Positions 53,769 to 61,178 of a DNA stretch of 64,000 bases are shown in pieces. Origin of the DNA: Lachnospiraceae bacterium (lineage in GTDB: Bacteria; Bacillota; Clostridia; Lachnospirales; Lachnospiraceae); the NCBI GenBank assembly GCA_017461725.1, contig JAFTXG010000001.1, positions 49,984-113,983 of the forward strand. Reading direction: 5' to 3'. The position numbers were made by a program, and so were the translations under genes. Each line of letters starts with the position of its first letter. Position 1 is the first letter of the stretch. The notes beneath the pieces are model-generated. The model was not told where the DNA came from. It saw only the letters and a program-made list of their open reading frames with translations, and did no database searches.

Positions 53769-54692
53769 TTACCGCTTCTCGATCCACTTCAGGACATCCT
53801 CATACACGGTCTTCCGATCCAGCTCATTTAAAATCTCATGGCGGTCTCCGGGATATATCTGCAGAGTGACATCGGTCATTCCCATCTCCTTAAACTGGGC
53901 GTTCAAGGCCTCTCCGGCCTTCGCACCGCCCACCGGGTCAACCTCGCCCATGGTGATCAGAACCGGGAGATTGCGGCGAATCCGATCAAACTCCACCCCA
54001 TCGGCCAGATCAGCCATCACCGTAAAGAAATCCTTGAATGCTCCCGCAGTAAACATAAATCCACAGAGCGGGTCTGCCACATAGCGGTCCACAATGGCCT
54101 CATCCCTGGTCAGCCAGTCGCAGTCGGTTCTGGCCGGCTTGAAGGGCTTATTGTTTCCACCCAGCACCATATCCGTCAACAGCTTGCTGGGATGACGGAA
54201 GCCCTTTGTCTTTCCGATCAGATTTGCCAGTGTCCGGCCAAGCTTTGCCACACCGCCGGGGATCATGCCGGTGCCCATGATGATGGCTCCGGCCAGTTCC
54301 TCGCTGTAATGAGTCAGGTAGCGTCTCACCATGAAGGAGCCCATGCTGTGCCCCAGAATGAACCAGGGCTTTCCGTACCATCTCTCTTTCCCAAATGCGG
54401 TGATGCGGTGAATATCCTCCACCACGATCTGAGCGCCATTCTGATCCGCAAAATATCCCTGATCTGCCGGGCTGTTCATGGACTGACCATGACCCAGATG
54501 ATCATGGCCGATCACCGCGTAGCCCTGCTCCGTCAAATACACCGCAAAGTCATGGTAACGGTCAATGTACTCGCACATACCGTGTACCAGCTGCACCACG
54601 CCCTTGATCTGGGCACACTCAGGCTCCCAGATAATCCCGTGAAGCGTTGTCTTTCCATCTCCTGAAAGTACATAAATATCCTGTTTATTCAT
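53769..54692 (-). CDS. Alpha/beta hydrolase, monoacylglycerol lipase/lysophospholipase type
   Basis: 307-residue serine hydrolase. Oxyanion region LVHGMCEYIDRYHDFA near 35, nucleophile in LGHSMGSFMVRRY near 113, Asp in TMGEVDPVGGAKAGE near 250 and His in GDRHEILNE near 283. Likely hydrolyses membrane-derived or dietary monoacyl lipids; substrate unproven. Transcribed after sigK on the same strand, separated by a repeat tract. Confidence 0.9.
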   Translation of the reverse strand: MNKQDIYVLSGDGKTTLHGIIWEPECAQIKGVVQLVHGMCEYIDRYHDFAVYLTEQGYAVIGHDHLGHGQSMNSPADQGYFADQNGAQIVVEDIHRITAFGKERWYGKPWFILGHSMGSFMVRRYLTHYSEELAGAIIMGTGMIPGGVAKLGRTLANLIGKTKGFRHPSKLLTDMVLGGNNKPFKPARTDCDWLTRDEAIVDRYVADPLCGFMFTAGAFKDFFTVMADLADGVEFDRIRRNLPVLITMGEVDPVGGAKAGEALNAQFKEMGMTDVTLQIYPGDRHEILNELDRKTVYEDVLKWIEKR

Positions 54693-54713
54693 GGTATCCT
54701 CCTTTTTTCGGCT

Positions 54714-54778
54714 CTTCTGTTTTCCAGTTCTTTCCGTCTTCCAATTCTTCTGTCTTCCGGCTCTTCCGCTTTCCAGCT
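54714..54778. repeat. Degenerate 16-17-bp tandem repeats
   Basis: Four pyrimidine-rich units on the plus strand, such as CTTCTGTTTTCCAGTT and CTTCTGTCTTCCGGCT, between sigK and the hydrolase gene. Confidence 0.65.
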
Positions 54779-54820
54779 GCTTTTCTTCAGTTCAGTCTCT
54801 TTTCATCCCCACCATCATTG

Positions 54821-55288
54821 TTATCGGCTTTCCTTCCTCTCCATTGCCTGACGGAGCTTTCCCAGTCCGCTCTTTTCGATCCGGCTCACATAGGAACGGC
54901 TGATCCCCATCTCCTCGGCAATCTCCCTCTGGGTCATCTCCGCCTTTCCGAACAGTCCGTACCGCTTACGGATGACCTGCTTTTCCCGCTCCTCCAGCAC
55001 ACGCGCAAACTGACGATACATCTCCTCCACCTGGCGATTGATGGCGACTGCCTCCAGAATGTCCATGTCCTCCGCCTCGATAATGTCCACCAGACTGATG
55101 ACATTGCCCTCCTTGTCGGTTCCGATCGGCTCGAAGAGGGATACCTCGCGGCTTCGCTTCTTCTCTGCGCGAAGGTGCATCAGGATTTCATTTGCTATCC
55201 TGTGGCGACAAGCCCGCGCCGATTTATTTCGACAAAACACAGTCCATTCCTGCCTGTTTTGCATCTCGTTTCGTTCAGATCGGTTCAC
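54821..55288 (-). CDS. sigK: Sigma-K 3' half (C-terminal part), separated by the skin-like element
   Basis: Encodes sigma regions 3-4 of the late mother-cell sporulation sigma factor: NEILMHLRAEKKRSREVSLF, then PIGTDKEGNVISLVDII, EEREKQVIRKRYGLFGKAE and the helix-turn-helix TQREIAEEMGISRSYVSRIE. Codons before Asn33 (54821-55288 frame) belong to the inserted element, not to SigK. Joining at the AATG core (55189-55192) to the 5' half at 60733-60736 keeps frame and gives a 211-residue protein. In the present arrangement this half is not a working sigma factor. Confidence 0.9.
   Translation of the reverse strand: MNRSERNEMQNRQEWTVFCRNKSARACRHRIANEILMHLRAEKKRSREVSLFEPIGTDKEGNVISLVDIIEAEDMDILEAVAINRQVEEMYRQFARVLEEREKQVIRKRYGLFGKAEMTQREIAEEMGISRSYVSRIEKSGLGKLRQAMERKESR
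55189..55192 (-). other. Right-end attachment core of the sigK element
   Basis: AATG on the minus strand, preceded by the element end ACAGGATAGC A and followed by the SigK codons for Glu-Ile-Leu-Met (AAATCCTGATG). Its partner core is at 60733-60736. B. subtilis skin uses AATGA at the same codons. Confidence 0.8.
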
Positions 55289-56590
55289 TCAAATCAATTC
55301 ACTCAGCCACACGCTTCTGCCGCCCTCCACTCTGGACCGCTCCGCCGCCAGCGCCACATAATGGCTCTCCACCGAATCCTTCAGCGAGGTGGTCCGCACC
55401 GTGGGCTCGATCCTGCCGCTGACGATATCCAGAAACTCCGCCACCATCCGACTGTCGCCGCCTGCGTGACCGCTGAAATCGCTGGCAATCTTGCTCACAT
55501 CGATGGTGTATTGCTCCCCGCCAAAAGGCATCACGCAGATGGTATTCTCCTGCAGATTCGCCACGATCTCACCTCTGGTGCCCATGATTTTGGTATCTCT
55601 TCCGCCCCTGGAAGTGAATGCGCTCATGACCATCTGGAAGGAAGCTCCGTCCTCCATCTGCAGGTTTACCACCTGATGATCCACCACGTCATTGTCGCAG
55701 GCATATACACAGCGTCCGTAAGGCCCGGTCTTTAACGCCTCGCGGATTGCCTCCTCCGTCGGCTCATTGACCACCACATCGGCAGGCCAGCCGGTTTTGC
55801 CCGCTGCCACACCAGTCTCCGGGTTGGTGATATAAATCTTTTCCGCATCGTAAGGGCAATGTTCCTTCGCCTGACAGCCATCCAGACACCGCTTTGCCGC
55901 GCCTAAGGGAGCCTTCTCCGGCTTAAACAGATAGGTCCCGCCGTAGCTGGACACCGCCCTGCAGTGCTTGCCGGACAACCACAACAGCAGATCCATATCG
56001 TGACAGCACTTTGCCAGAATCATCGGGCTGGTCTCATCGCTCCGTCTCCAGTTGCCCCGCACGAAACTGTGGGCTTGATGCCAGTATTTCACATTCTCGG
56101 TGTGCTGAATGGACACGATGTCGCCCACCGCCCCTGCATCCAGCAGTTCCTTCAATTTATTATAGAAAGGAGTGTAGCGCAGCACGTGACAGACAATGAT
56201 CTTCCGCCCGGTCTCCTCCGCCACCTTAACGAGCTCAGCGCACTGCTCCAGGTCCGGCGAGATCGGCTTCTCCAGAATAATGTGATAGCCCTTCTTCAAC
56301 GCCTCAATGGCCTGCGGCACATGCTGCTGATCCTGTGTGCAGATGATCATCACATCTGCCAGGCGCTCCTCTTTCAGCATCACCTCCGCGCTGTCAAAGC
56401 ACATCTCCTCCGGAATGTGGTAATGCTCCCTCGCCATCTCCAGGCGGTCCCTGCGGATATCAGCACCGGCCACCAGCTTCATCTTTTCCGGAAAAAGCTT
56501 CGCACACTCTGCATAGGTATTATATCCACGGCTGCCCAGACCGGCAATGGCCACGGTGCGTGGGCCGGGAAGTATGTTGGTCATGTTCAT
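55289..56590 (-). CDS. Gfo/Idh/MocA-family oxidoreductase (skin cargo)
   Basis: 433-residue NAD(P)-dependent sugar or inositol-type dehydrogenase. N-terminal Rossmann fold with VAIAGLGSRGYNTYAECAK; EKPISPDLEQCAELVKVAEE near 110 carries the conserved Glu-Lys-Pro. A Cys-containing stretch (KRCLDGCQAKEHCPYDAEK near 240) is seen in a subgroup of these enzymes. Substrate unknown. Own promoter at 56684-56712, so it can be expressed while the element is integrated. Ends about 100 bases before the attachment core. Confidence 0.88.
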   Translation of the reverse strand: MNMTNILPGPRTVAIAGLGSRGYNTYAECAKLFPEKMKLVAGADIRRDRLEMAREHYHIPEEMCFDSAEVMLKEERLADVMIICTQDQQHVPQAIEALKKGYHIILEKPISPDLEQCAELVKVAEETGRKIIVCHVLRYTPFYNKLKELLDAGAVGDIVSIQHTENVKYWHQAHSFVRGNWRRSDETSPMILAKCCHDMDLLLWLSGKHCRAVSSYGGTYLFKPEKAPLGAAKRCLDGCQAKEHCPYDAEKIYITNPETGVAAGKTGWPADVVVNEPTEEAIREALKTGPYGRCVYACDNDVVDHQVVNLQMEDGASFQMVMSAFTSRGGRDTKIMGTRGEIVANLQENTICVMPFGGEQYTIDVSKIASDFSGHAGGDSRMVAEFLDIVSGRIEPTVRTTSLKDSVESHYVALAAERSRVEGGRSVWLSELI

Positions 56591-56683
56591 CTTGGCTGCT
56601 TCTCCGTTCTTGCCTTTATTTTAAGACGCAGAACAGCATAGCAAAGTCGTTATGCTCATGCTCTGCTTTCTGCTTATACCTAC

Positions 56684-56712
56684 AGTATACTCGGAATCCG
56701 GTCACAAGTAAA
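56684..56712 (-). promoter_or_regulatory. Promoter of the oxidoreductase gene
   Basis: TTTACT, 17 bases, TATACT on the minus strand. The -35 overlaps the last codons of the recombinase gene. Confidence 0.6.
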
Positions 56713-57823
56713 GATTTGTTTGTCCCGGTCTGCTTTTCTCCCCATTTTTTTGAAGAATCTTCTGGACCTGCACCCAGTCTTTGCCGGAAATGATCGGTTC
56801 ATGCTTTCCAGCCGCCACGATCCATTCGCTCACCCCGCGAATTTGATTGGTCTTTCCCGGTCTCTGCAAGGTGCGGTTATAGGCGAGGAGGCCGAAATTT
56901 TCGGATGATTTTCCCGCTGTGCAATCCAAAAACAGCGGCACCTTCTGCTCATTAAAGTACCGCTGCACCGCTTCGTCCGCCGCCGCGTAGACCGGATTGC
57001 TCAGGATCGCCCGCACAGCCACTGAAGTAAATGACTTTCCGGTCTTGGTCTTTCTTCCCTCCCGATTCAGCCCTTCCGCCGTTTCTTTCAACGTCCGGCA
57101 CTCCAGATACCTGCGGAATATCTCCCTCACCAGCTCCGCCTCCTCCGGGATCACCTTCAATTTGCAACATTTTTTGGTCCTCCCGTCCACGGTGACGGTG
57201 GCGACACTCTCAGAGGCATATCCTGTGGGGGTCCTCCCGCCCAGCCAGCGGCCAGTCTTGGCCAGCTCCAGCATATTATCCCGAATCCGTTCTGCGATGG
57301 TCTCGCGCTCCAGCTGGGAAAACACGGAGGCAATGTACATCATCGCCCTCCCCATGGGTGACGAGGTGTCAAACTGCTCCTTGATGGAGACAAAGGACAC
57401 GTCCAGACGATTCAGCTCCTCGATGAGCCCGGCGAAATCTCCGATGTTTCTGCTGATCCGGTCCAGTCGGTAAACCACAATCTTTGACAGTTTCCCCTGT
57501 CTGGCATCCTGCATCATCGCTTTGAACTGGGGGCGGTCAAGATTCCCACCGGAAAACCCCTCATCCTCATAGATTCTGACATTGCTTCCGCGCCTTCCCC
57601 TCTCTTTGTTCGCGCCGAGATCAGCGCCTCGAAATTCTGTTTTTTTGTGCTCCACAGCTGTCTTTTCACACTTCACATGGCATATGTCGCCGGAAAGGTT
57701 CTCAATATATCGCTTACACAATTCAATTTGATTTTCAATACTCTCACCGACACCGGTGAATTTGGATTTTCGGGAATAAATAGCGATCGCCCGCTGCTGA
57801 CACTCACACTGATTTTTTCTCAT
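56702..57823 (-). CDS. Serine recombinase of the sigK element (SpoIVCA-like)
   Basis: 373-residue serine recombinase expected to excise the element in the mother cell. The resolvase domain has nucleophile Ser20 in IYSRKS, VVYRLDRISRN (Arg119, Arg122, Arg125) and MGRAMMYIASVFSQLERETI. A recombinase domain (about 195-290) follows with GYASESVATVT. Two oddities: a basic insertion of about 35 residues (45-82) before IYEDEGFSGGNLDRPQF, and an end at residue 373 without the zinc ribbon and coiled coil of larger relatives (about 500 residues). No ribosome site precedes the ATG; a large hairpin does. Confidence 0.88.
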   Translation of the reverse strand: MRKNQCECQQRAIAIYSRKSKFTGVGESIENQIELCKRYIENLSGDICHVKCEKTAVEHKKTEFRGADLGANKERGRRGSNVRIYEDEGFSGGNLDRPQFKAMMQDARQGKLSKIVVYRLDRISRNIGDFAGLIEELNRLDVSFVSIKEQFDTSSPMGRAMMYIASVFSQLERETIAERIRDNMLELAKTGRWLGGRTPTGYASESVATVTVDGRTKKCCKLKVIPEEAELVREIFRRYLECRTLKETAEGLNREGRKTKTGKSFTSVAVRAILSNPVYAAADEAVQRYFNEQKVPLFLDCTAGKSSENFGLLAYNRTLQRPGKTNQIRGVSEWIVAAGKHEPIISGKDWVQVQKILQKNGEKSRPGQTNLYL

Positions 57824-57830
57824 AAAATAA

Positions 57831-57878
57831 TCCCGGGAATGAACACTGGTCTCATATCCAGTCTATTCACTCCCGGGA
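57831..57878 (-). promoter_or_regulatory. Inverted repeat abutting the recombinase start codon
   Basis: About 20-bp imperfect inverted repeat: TCCCGGGA at both ends, TGAA and ACTGG arms inside. Only seven bases (TTATTTT) lie between it and the recombinase ATG. Could be a terminator for the upstream genes, a translation block, or an operator. Confidence 0.65.
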
Positions 57879-57940
57879 AGATGTTATTCTGCAGCATTCC
57901 TGTTTTGCATTTTTATACTGAGAGTCTGTACCTCATTTCT

Positions 57941-57961
57941 CTGTTCACAGTTCACGGTTCA
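57941..57961 (-). repeat. Three heptad direct repeats upstream of the recombinase
   Basis: TGAACCG, TGAACTG, TGAACAG in exact 7-base register on the minus strand, between the 94-residue gene and the recombinase. Possible regulator or recombination accessory site. Confidence 0.5.
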
Positions 57962-58037
57962 CTGATACTCACAGCCTGCTGACACGCGCTGCGCACTGAT
58001 ACATTCGCATTCAGCTGCCCTGCGCCCCACACCGTGA

Positions 58038-58322
58038 TCACTCGCCCAGACTGGCAAAGAACAACTCATAAAAATCATCCTCACCCTCCAGCATCGGAGA
58101 GTTTTCTCCGCCACCGTTGGTGCTGCGTCTCATGGCGGCGTAAAACTCCTCGCCCACGCTGATCAGCTCCATCAGATAGATGGGATATCCAAGAGCTCTG
58201 GCCTCGCGGCAGAACGCCTCCTGTGGGCTGGGCTCCCTGCGGGTGGCCAAGAGCCGCTGACGCACCGACTCATCGGTCAGGGCTTTTTTCTGAAGCTCGT
58301 CAAGTAATTCCGCAGTGTTCAT
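58038..58322 (-). CDS. 94-residue protein of unknown function (skin cargo)
   Basis: Starts MNTAELLDELQKKALTDESV; a helical N-terminus, then ALGYPIYLMELISVGEEFY and an acidic tail. The pattern is faintly like Nif11-type leader proteins, but I would not assign it. The ATG at 58322 follows GAGGATTGAGG just after the P-II gene stop, so it is co-translated with that gene. Confidence 0.6.
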   Translation of the reverse strand: MNTAELLDELQKKALTDESVRQRLLATRREPSPQEAFCREARALGYPIYLMELISVGEEFYAAMRRSTNGGGENSPMLEGEDDFYELFFASLGE

Positions 58323-58327
58323 AATCC

Positions 58328-59017
58328 TCAATCCTCGTCATCGTCGCTGAGCAGTCTCATACCAGCCGTGTCGGTGACAGGAAGGGAGAACACGATGGCA
58401 CGAGCCTTGCTCTCCAGTCCAGCCTTGTCCATGATCGACTTCATGATCGCATTTTTGTCGTCCTTCTTCGCCACGATCAGCAGGATCTCCTTCTCCTCTG
58501 CGATTGTGACACCCAGAAACTTCTCCGCGTGCTGCATACCGGTACCTCTCGCGTGGAGGATGGTGCCGCCCCGCGCATTCTCCTCTCTGGCTGCATCCAT
58601 GATCACATCGCTGTATCCCTGATTGGCAATCACCATCAACAATTCATAATCTGTACCCTTCAATGTGGTCTCCTCCCCTTTCACATAATCCTGACCGTCC
58701 GTGAGAAACATCAGCGCTTTCTTTCCGCCGATGCTGGACATGGGAACGATGAACGCGATTCCTCTGCCCGGAATATCAATCTGTATCTTTTTGCGAAGTC
58801 CATGCTTCACTTCTTTCCATTTTTCACCGGTCACCACGGAGAACAGAACCTTTTTCTCCGTCGCCTCCAGACCAAACAGGTTCAGCACCTCACTGACAGC
58901 GGTACCCTCTCCGGAAGTCTCAAGCGCAACCGATACGCCGCATTCCCGAAAAAGATTGGTAAACTTCTGCGCGCGGCTTCCGTTGACAATATTTACCATA
59001 AAATATAACTCGCTCAT
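58328..59017 (-). CDS. Tandem P-II-like regulatory protein (skin cargo)
   Basis: 229 residues built of two P-II-like alpha/beta domains (about 1-110 and 120-229). The second has the features ENARGGTILHARGT and AEKFLGVTIAEEKEILLIV, resembling the T-loop region and core of GlnB-like proteins. P-II proteins sense effectors and control partner transporters; the adjacent DUF1538 membrane protein is the obvious partner. ATG after AAAGGAGACGGC, 18 bases after that gene. Confidence 0.75.
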   Translation of the reverse strand: MSELYFMVNIVNGSRAQKFTNLFRECGVSVALETSGEGTAVSEVLNLFGLEATEKKVLFSVVTGEKWKEVKHGLRKKIQIDIPGRGIAFIVPMSSIGGKKALMFLTDGQDYVKGEETTLKGTDYELLMVIANQGYSDVIMDAAREENARGGTILHARGTGMQHAEKFLGVTIAEEKEILLIVAKKDDKNAIMKSIMDKAGLESKARAIVFSLPVTDTAGMRLLSDDDED

Positions 59018-59035
59018 GCCGTCTCCTTTCCGCTG

Positions 59036-60583
59036 TTACAGCTCGATAATCGCATCATCGTCAAGCAGTGCAAGGGCCTTCTCCGCGTCGGTGAGCTCTG
59101 CCAGAATACCCAGCCTGGATGCCTTTTTCTTCTTTAACTGTGCCACCAGACCCATCATCTGAACGGTGATCAGAGGGGTCATGGCTACCATGGCAACCAC
59201 GCCAAATGCATCGGTTACAATATTTCCGCCCACGGCGATGCATGCTCCCTGCGCGAAAGGCAGAAGGAAGGTGGCCGTCATCGGACCGGAGGCAACACCA
59301 CCGGAGTCAAACGCGATGGCAGTATACATCTTCGGTACGAAGAAGGAAATGGTCAGTGAGATCGCATATCCGGGGATCAAAAACCACAGAATGGAGATGC
59401 CGGTGAGCACACGGATCATCGCCAGACCGATGGACACCGCCACACCCATGGACAGAGCGCTGCCCATGGCAGATGCGGACACACCGCCGTCGGTCATCTG
59501 CTCAACCTGCTTATTGAGCACATAAACCGCAGGCTCGGCCTTTACGATGAAGTAACCCATCAGCATACCGATGGGCACAATGATCCAGGAGAAAGGAAGT
59601 CCTGCGATCACCTGTCCCAGGTAGTTACCGGCGGGCATGAAGCCCACGTTGGCGCCGGTGAGGAACAGTACCAGACCGATATAGGTATACACCAGACCCA
59701 CGATGATCTTTTTCAGCTGACGCTTGGGTATCTTCAGCATGATGATCTGGAAAATGCCGAAAAAGGCCACGATGGGCAACAGGGAAATCGCAATCTCATG
59801 AATGTAGGTAGGAAGTCCGTGCGCAAACAGCTCCCACAGCTCCACAGAGCTGCCGATCTCCGGCAATACGGGAGGCACATAAAGGCTGTCGTTGGGATTA
59901 AAGATCATGCCCAGTACCAGCACCGCCAGAATCGGTCCCACGGAGCACAGGGCAACCAGACCAAAGCTGTCATCCGCCGCATTGCTGTCGTTACGGACTG
60001 CAGAGACACCGATACCCAGCGCCATGATAAAGGGCACGGTCATCGGTCCGGTGGTCACACCGCCGGAGTCAAAGGCCACCGCCAGAAAGTCCTTCGGCAC
60101 AAAGAAGGCCAGTCCGAAGGCCAGTATGTAAAATCCGACCAGCATACCGTTCAGCGGAATCCTAAACAGCATACGCAGCAGCGCAAACATCAAAAACAAT
60201 CCCACACCGACGGCCACCGCCAGAATCAACGTCAGGTTCGGAATGGACGGTACCTGATTAGCCAGCACCTGGAGGTCCGGCTCCGATATGGTGATGATCA
60301 CACCAAGTACGAAGGACAGGACTGCGATCAGCAATACATTTTTCGTCTTGGTCAGGCTGGTTCCCACTCTCTCACCCATGGGACTCATGGCCATCTCCGC
60401 ACCCTGGGTAAAAAACATCATACCTACGATCAGCATCACCGCACCCAGCAAAAAGCACAGTAAAATACTGGGGGAAATGGGTGCGATACTGAAGCAGAGC
60501 ACGATCACAATCGCCACGATAGGCAGGACTGCCCGCAATGCTTCCATCAGTTTTTCATGGAGCTTGGTCCACATATTTCTCAT
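59036..60583 (-). CDS. DUF1538 integral membrane protein (skin cargo)
   Basis: 515 residues with about 12-14 spans in two homologous halves. Each half has the same motif: AFDSGGVTTGPMTVPFIMAL near 175 and AFDSGGVASGPMTATFLLPF near 420. Internal duplication with inverted or parallel repeats is typical of transporters or channels; the substrate is unknown. First complete gene of the element, with a TATACT box (60629-60634) but no strong -35. Confidence 0.82.
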   Translation of the reverse strand: MRNMWTKLHEKLMEALRAVLPIVAIVIVLCFSIAPISPSILLCFLLGAVMLIVGMMFFTQGAEMAMSPMGERVGTSLTKTKNVLLIAVLSFVLGVIITISEPDLQVLANQVPSIPNLTLILAVAVGVGLFLMFALLRMLFRIPLNGMLVGFYILAFGLAFFVPKDFLAVAFDSGGVTTGPMTVPFIMALGIGVSAVRNDSNAADDSFGLVALCSVGPILAVLVLGMIFNPNDSLYVPPVLPEIGSSVELWELFAHGLPTYIHEIAISLLPIVAFFGIFQIIMLKIPKRQLKKIIVGLVYTYIGLVLFLTGANVGFMPAGNYLGQVIAGLPFSWIIVPIGMLMGYFIVKAEPAVYVLNKQVEQMTDGGVSASAMGSALSMGVAVSIGLAMIRVLTGISILWFLIPGYAISLTISFFVPKMYTAIAFDSGGVASGPMTATFLLPFAQGACIAVGGNIVTDAFGVVAMVAMTPLITVQMMGLVAQLKKKKASRLGILAELTDAEKALALLDDDAIIEL

Positions 60584-60619
60584 TGGAAGAAAACTCCTTT
60601 CTTATTTTAATTCTCTATC

Positions 60620-61000
60620 TTATCTGTCAGTATAACATAGATTTAACATTTTTCCTACCATACATTGGAAAAGAAATCCTAAAATCTTTCTAACGCTTTC
60701 CCCTGCACCTCTGCTCACACAAAACAGGATAGCATTATCTATACATTTGGCTGCGTAGGTTCCGAGCCTGCTGGCCCGTTTCACATCGAAGGTATCCACC
60801 GCCTTAATCAGTCCGATGGTCCCGATGGAAATCAGATCCTCCGCGTCCGCCTCCGACTGGGCATACTTTTTCACCACGTGGGCGACCAGCCTCATATTGT
60901 GAAGGATGAGCTTTTCTCTGGCTTCCCGATCTCCCGCCGCCCATTCCTCCAGGTATTTCCTCTCCTCCGAGCCCTTTAGGGGTTTCAAAAATGTGGTCAT
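60620..61000 (-). CDS. sigK: Sigma-K 5' half (N-terminal part), interrupted by the skin-like element
   Basis: Encodes sigma region 2: MTTFLKPLKGSEERKYLEEW, HNMRLVAHVVKKYAQSEADA, EDLISIGTIGLIKAVDTFD and SRLGTYAAKCIDN. SigK sequence ends at Asn89 (60734-60736); residues 90-126 are read from the element. The ATG follows AGAGGT, and an in-frame stop just upstream excludes the 20-residue pro-sequence of B. subtilis pro-SigK. CATAAATT at 61029-61036 resembles a mother-cell sigma -10 but is not conclusive. Confidence 0.9.
   Translation of the reverse strand: MTTFLKPLKGSEERKYLEEWAAGDREAREKLILHNMRLVAHVVKKYAQSEADAEDLISIGTIGLIKAVDTFDVKRASRLGTYAAKCIDNAILFCVSRGAGESVRKILGFLFQCMVGKMLNLCYTDR
60733..60736 (-). 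other. Left-end attachment core of the sigK element
   Basis: AATG on the minus strand, preceded by SigK codons (TGTATAGAT) and followed by the element end CTATCCTGTTTTGTG. The sequence beyond the core is the mirror image of the other element end, which defines the excision points. Confidence 0.8.
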
Positions 61001-61152
61001 GAAGGTACCTCTTTAGGCTCTTTCTATCAATTTATGCGATTGGAGCCGACGAAGTGCTTTTACACTTTTTATTTCCTGTCGCCGGGGGCAGCCCACACGG
61101 TGCCTCTCGAAAAGTTTCCTGTCAAATGTTGACCCGAACTAGTCCCTAAACA

Positions 61153-61172
61153 CCCGCGGGCGTTACCGCGGG
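61153..61172. repeat. GC-rich palindrome upstream of sigK
   Basis: CCCGCGG and CCGCGGG around a six-base loop, within the 282-base gap between sigK and the hydrolase gene. No T-run on either side, so not a typical terminator. Confidence 0.5.
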
Positions 61173-61178
61173 CTGTTC

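Larger units (their letters stand above)
55189..60736 (-). mobile_element. Skin-like element interrupting sigK (5,544 bp)
   Basis: DNA between two AATG cores splits sigK after the codon for Asn89. All five complete genes inside face the same way as sigK: DUF1538 membrane protein, tandem P-II protein, a 94-residue protein, serine recombinase and Gfo/Idh/MocA oxidoreductase. The predicted circle junction reads ACAGGATAG, CAAATG, CTATCCTGT, a perfect dyad as expected of a serine-recombinase attP. Excision restores the SigK sequence CIDNEILMHLRAEKK. Known skin elements are about 48 kb (B. subtilis) and about 15 kb (C. difficile), so this is unusually small. Confidence 0.9.

Noticed and set aside
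57941..57961. Plasmid-type iterons
   Set aside because: Only three 7-base copies and no replication initiator gene nearby.
55189..60736. Invertible segment bounded by TGCTATCCTG and CAGGATAGCA inverted repeats
   Set aside because: The repeats are inverted, but the AATG cores and both sigK halves are in direct orientation. The inverted parts are the two arms of the circle junction dyad, so excision is the better model.
54821..61000. Two independent small sigma factor genes
   Set aside because: Each half lacks the regions present in the other, and the junction codons align exactly at the AATG cores. One split sigK explains both.
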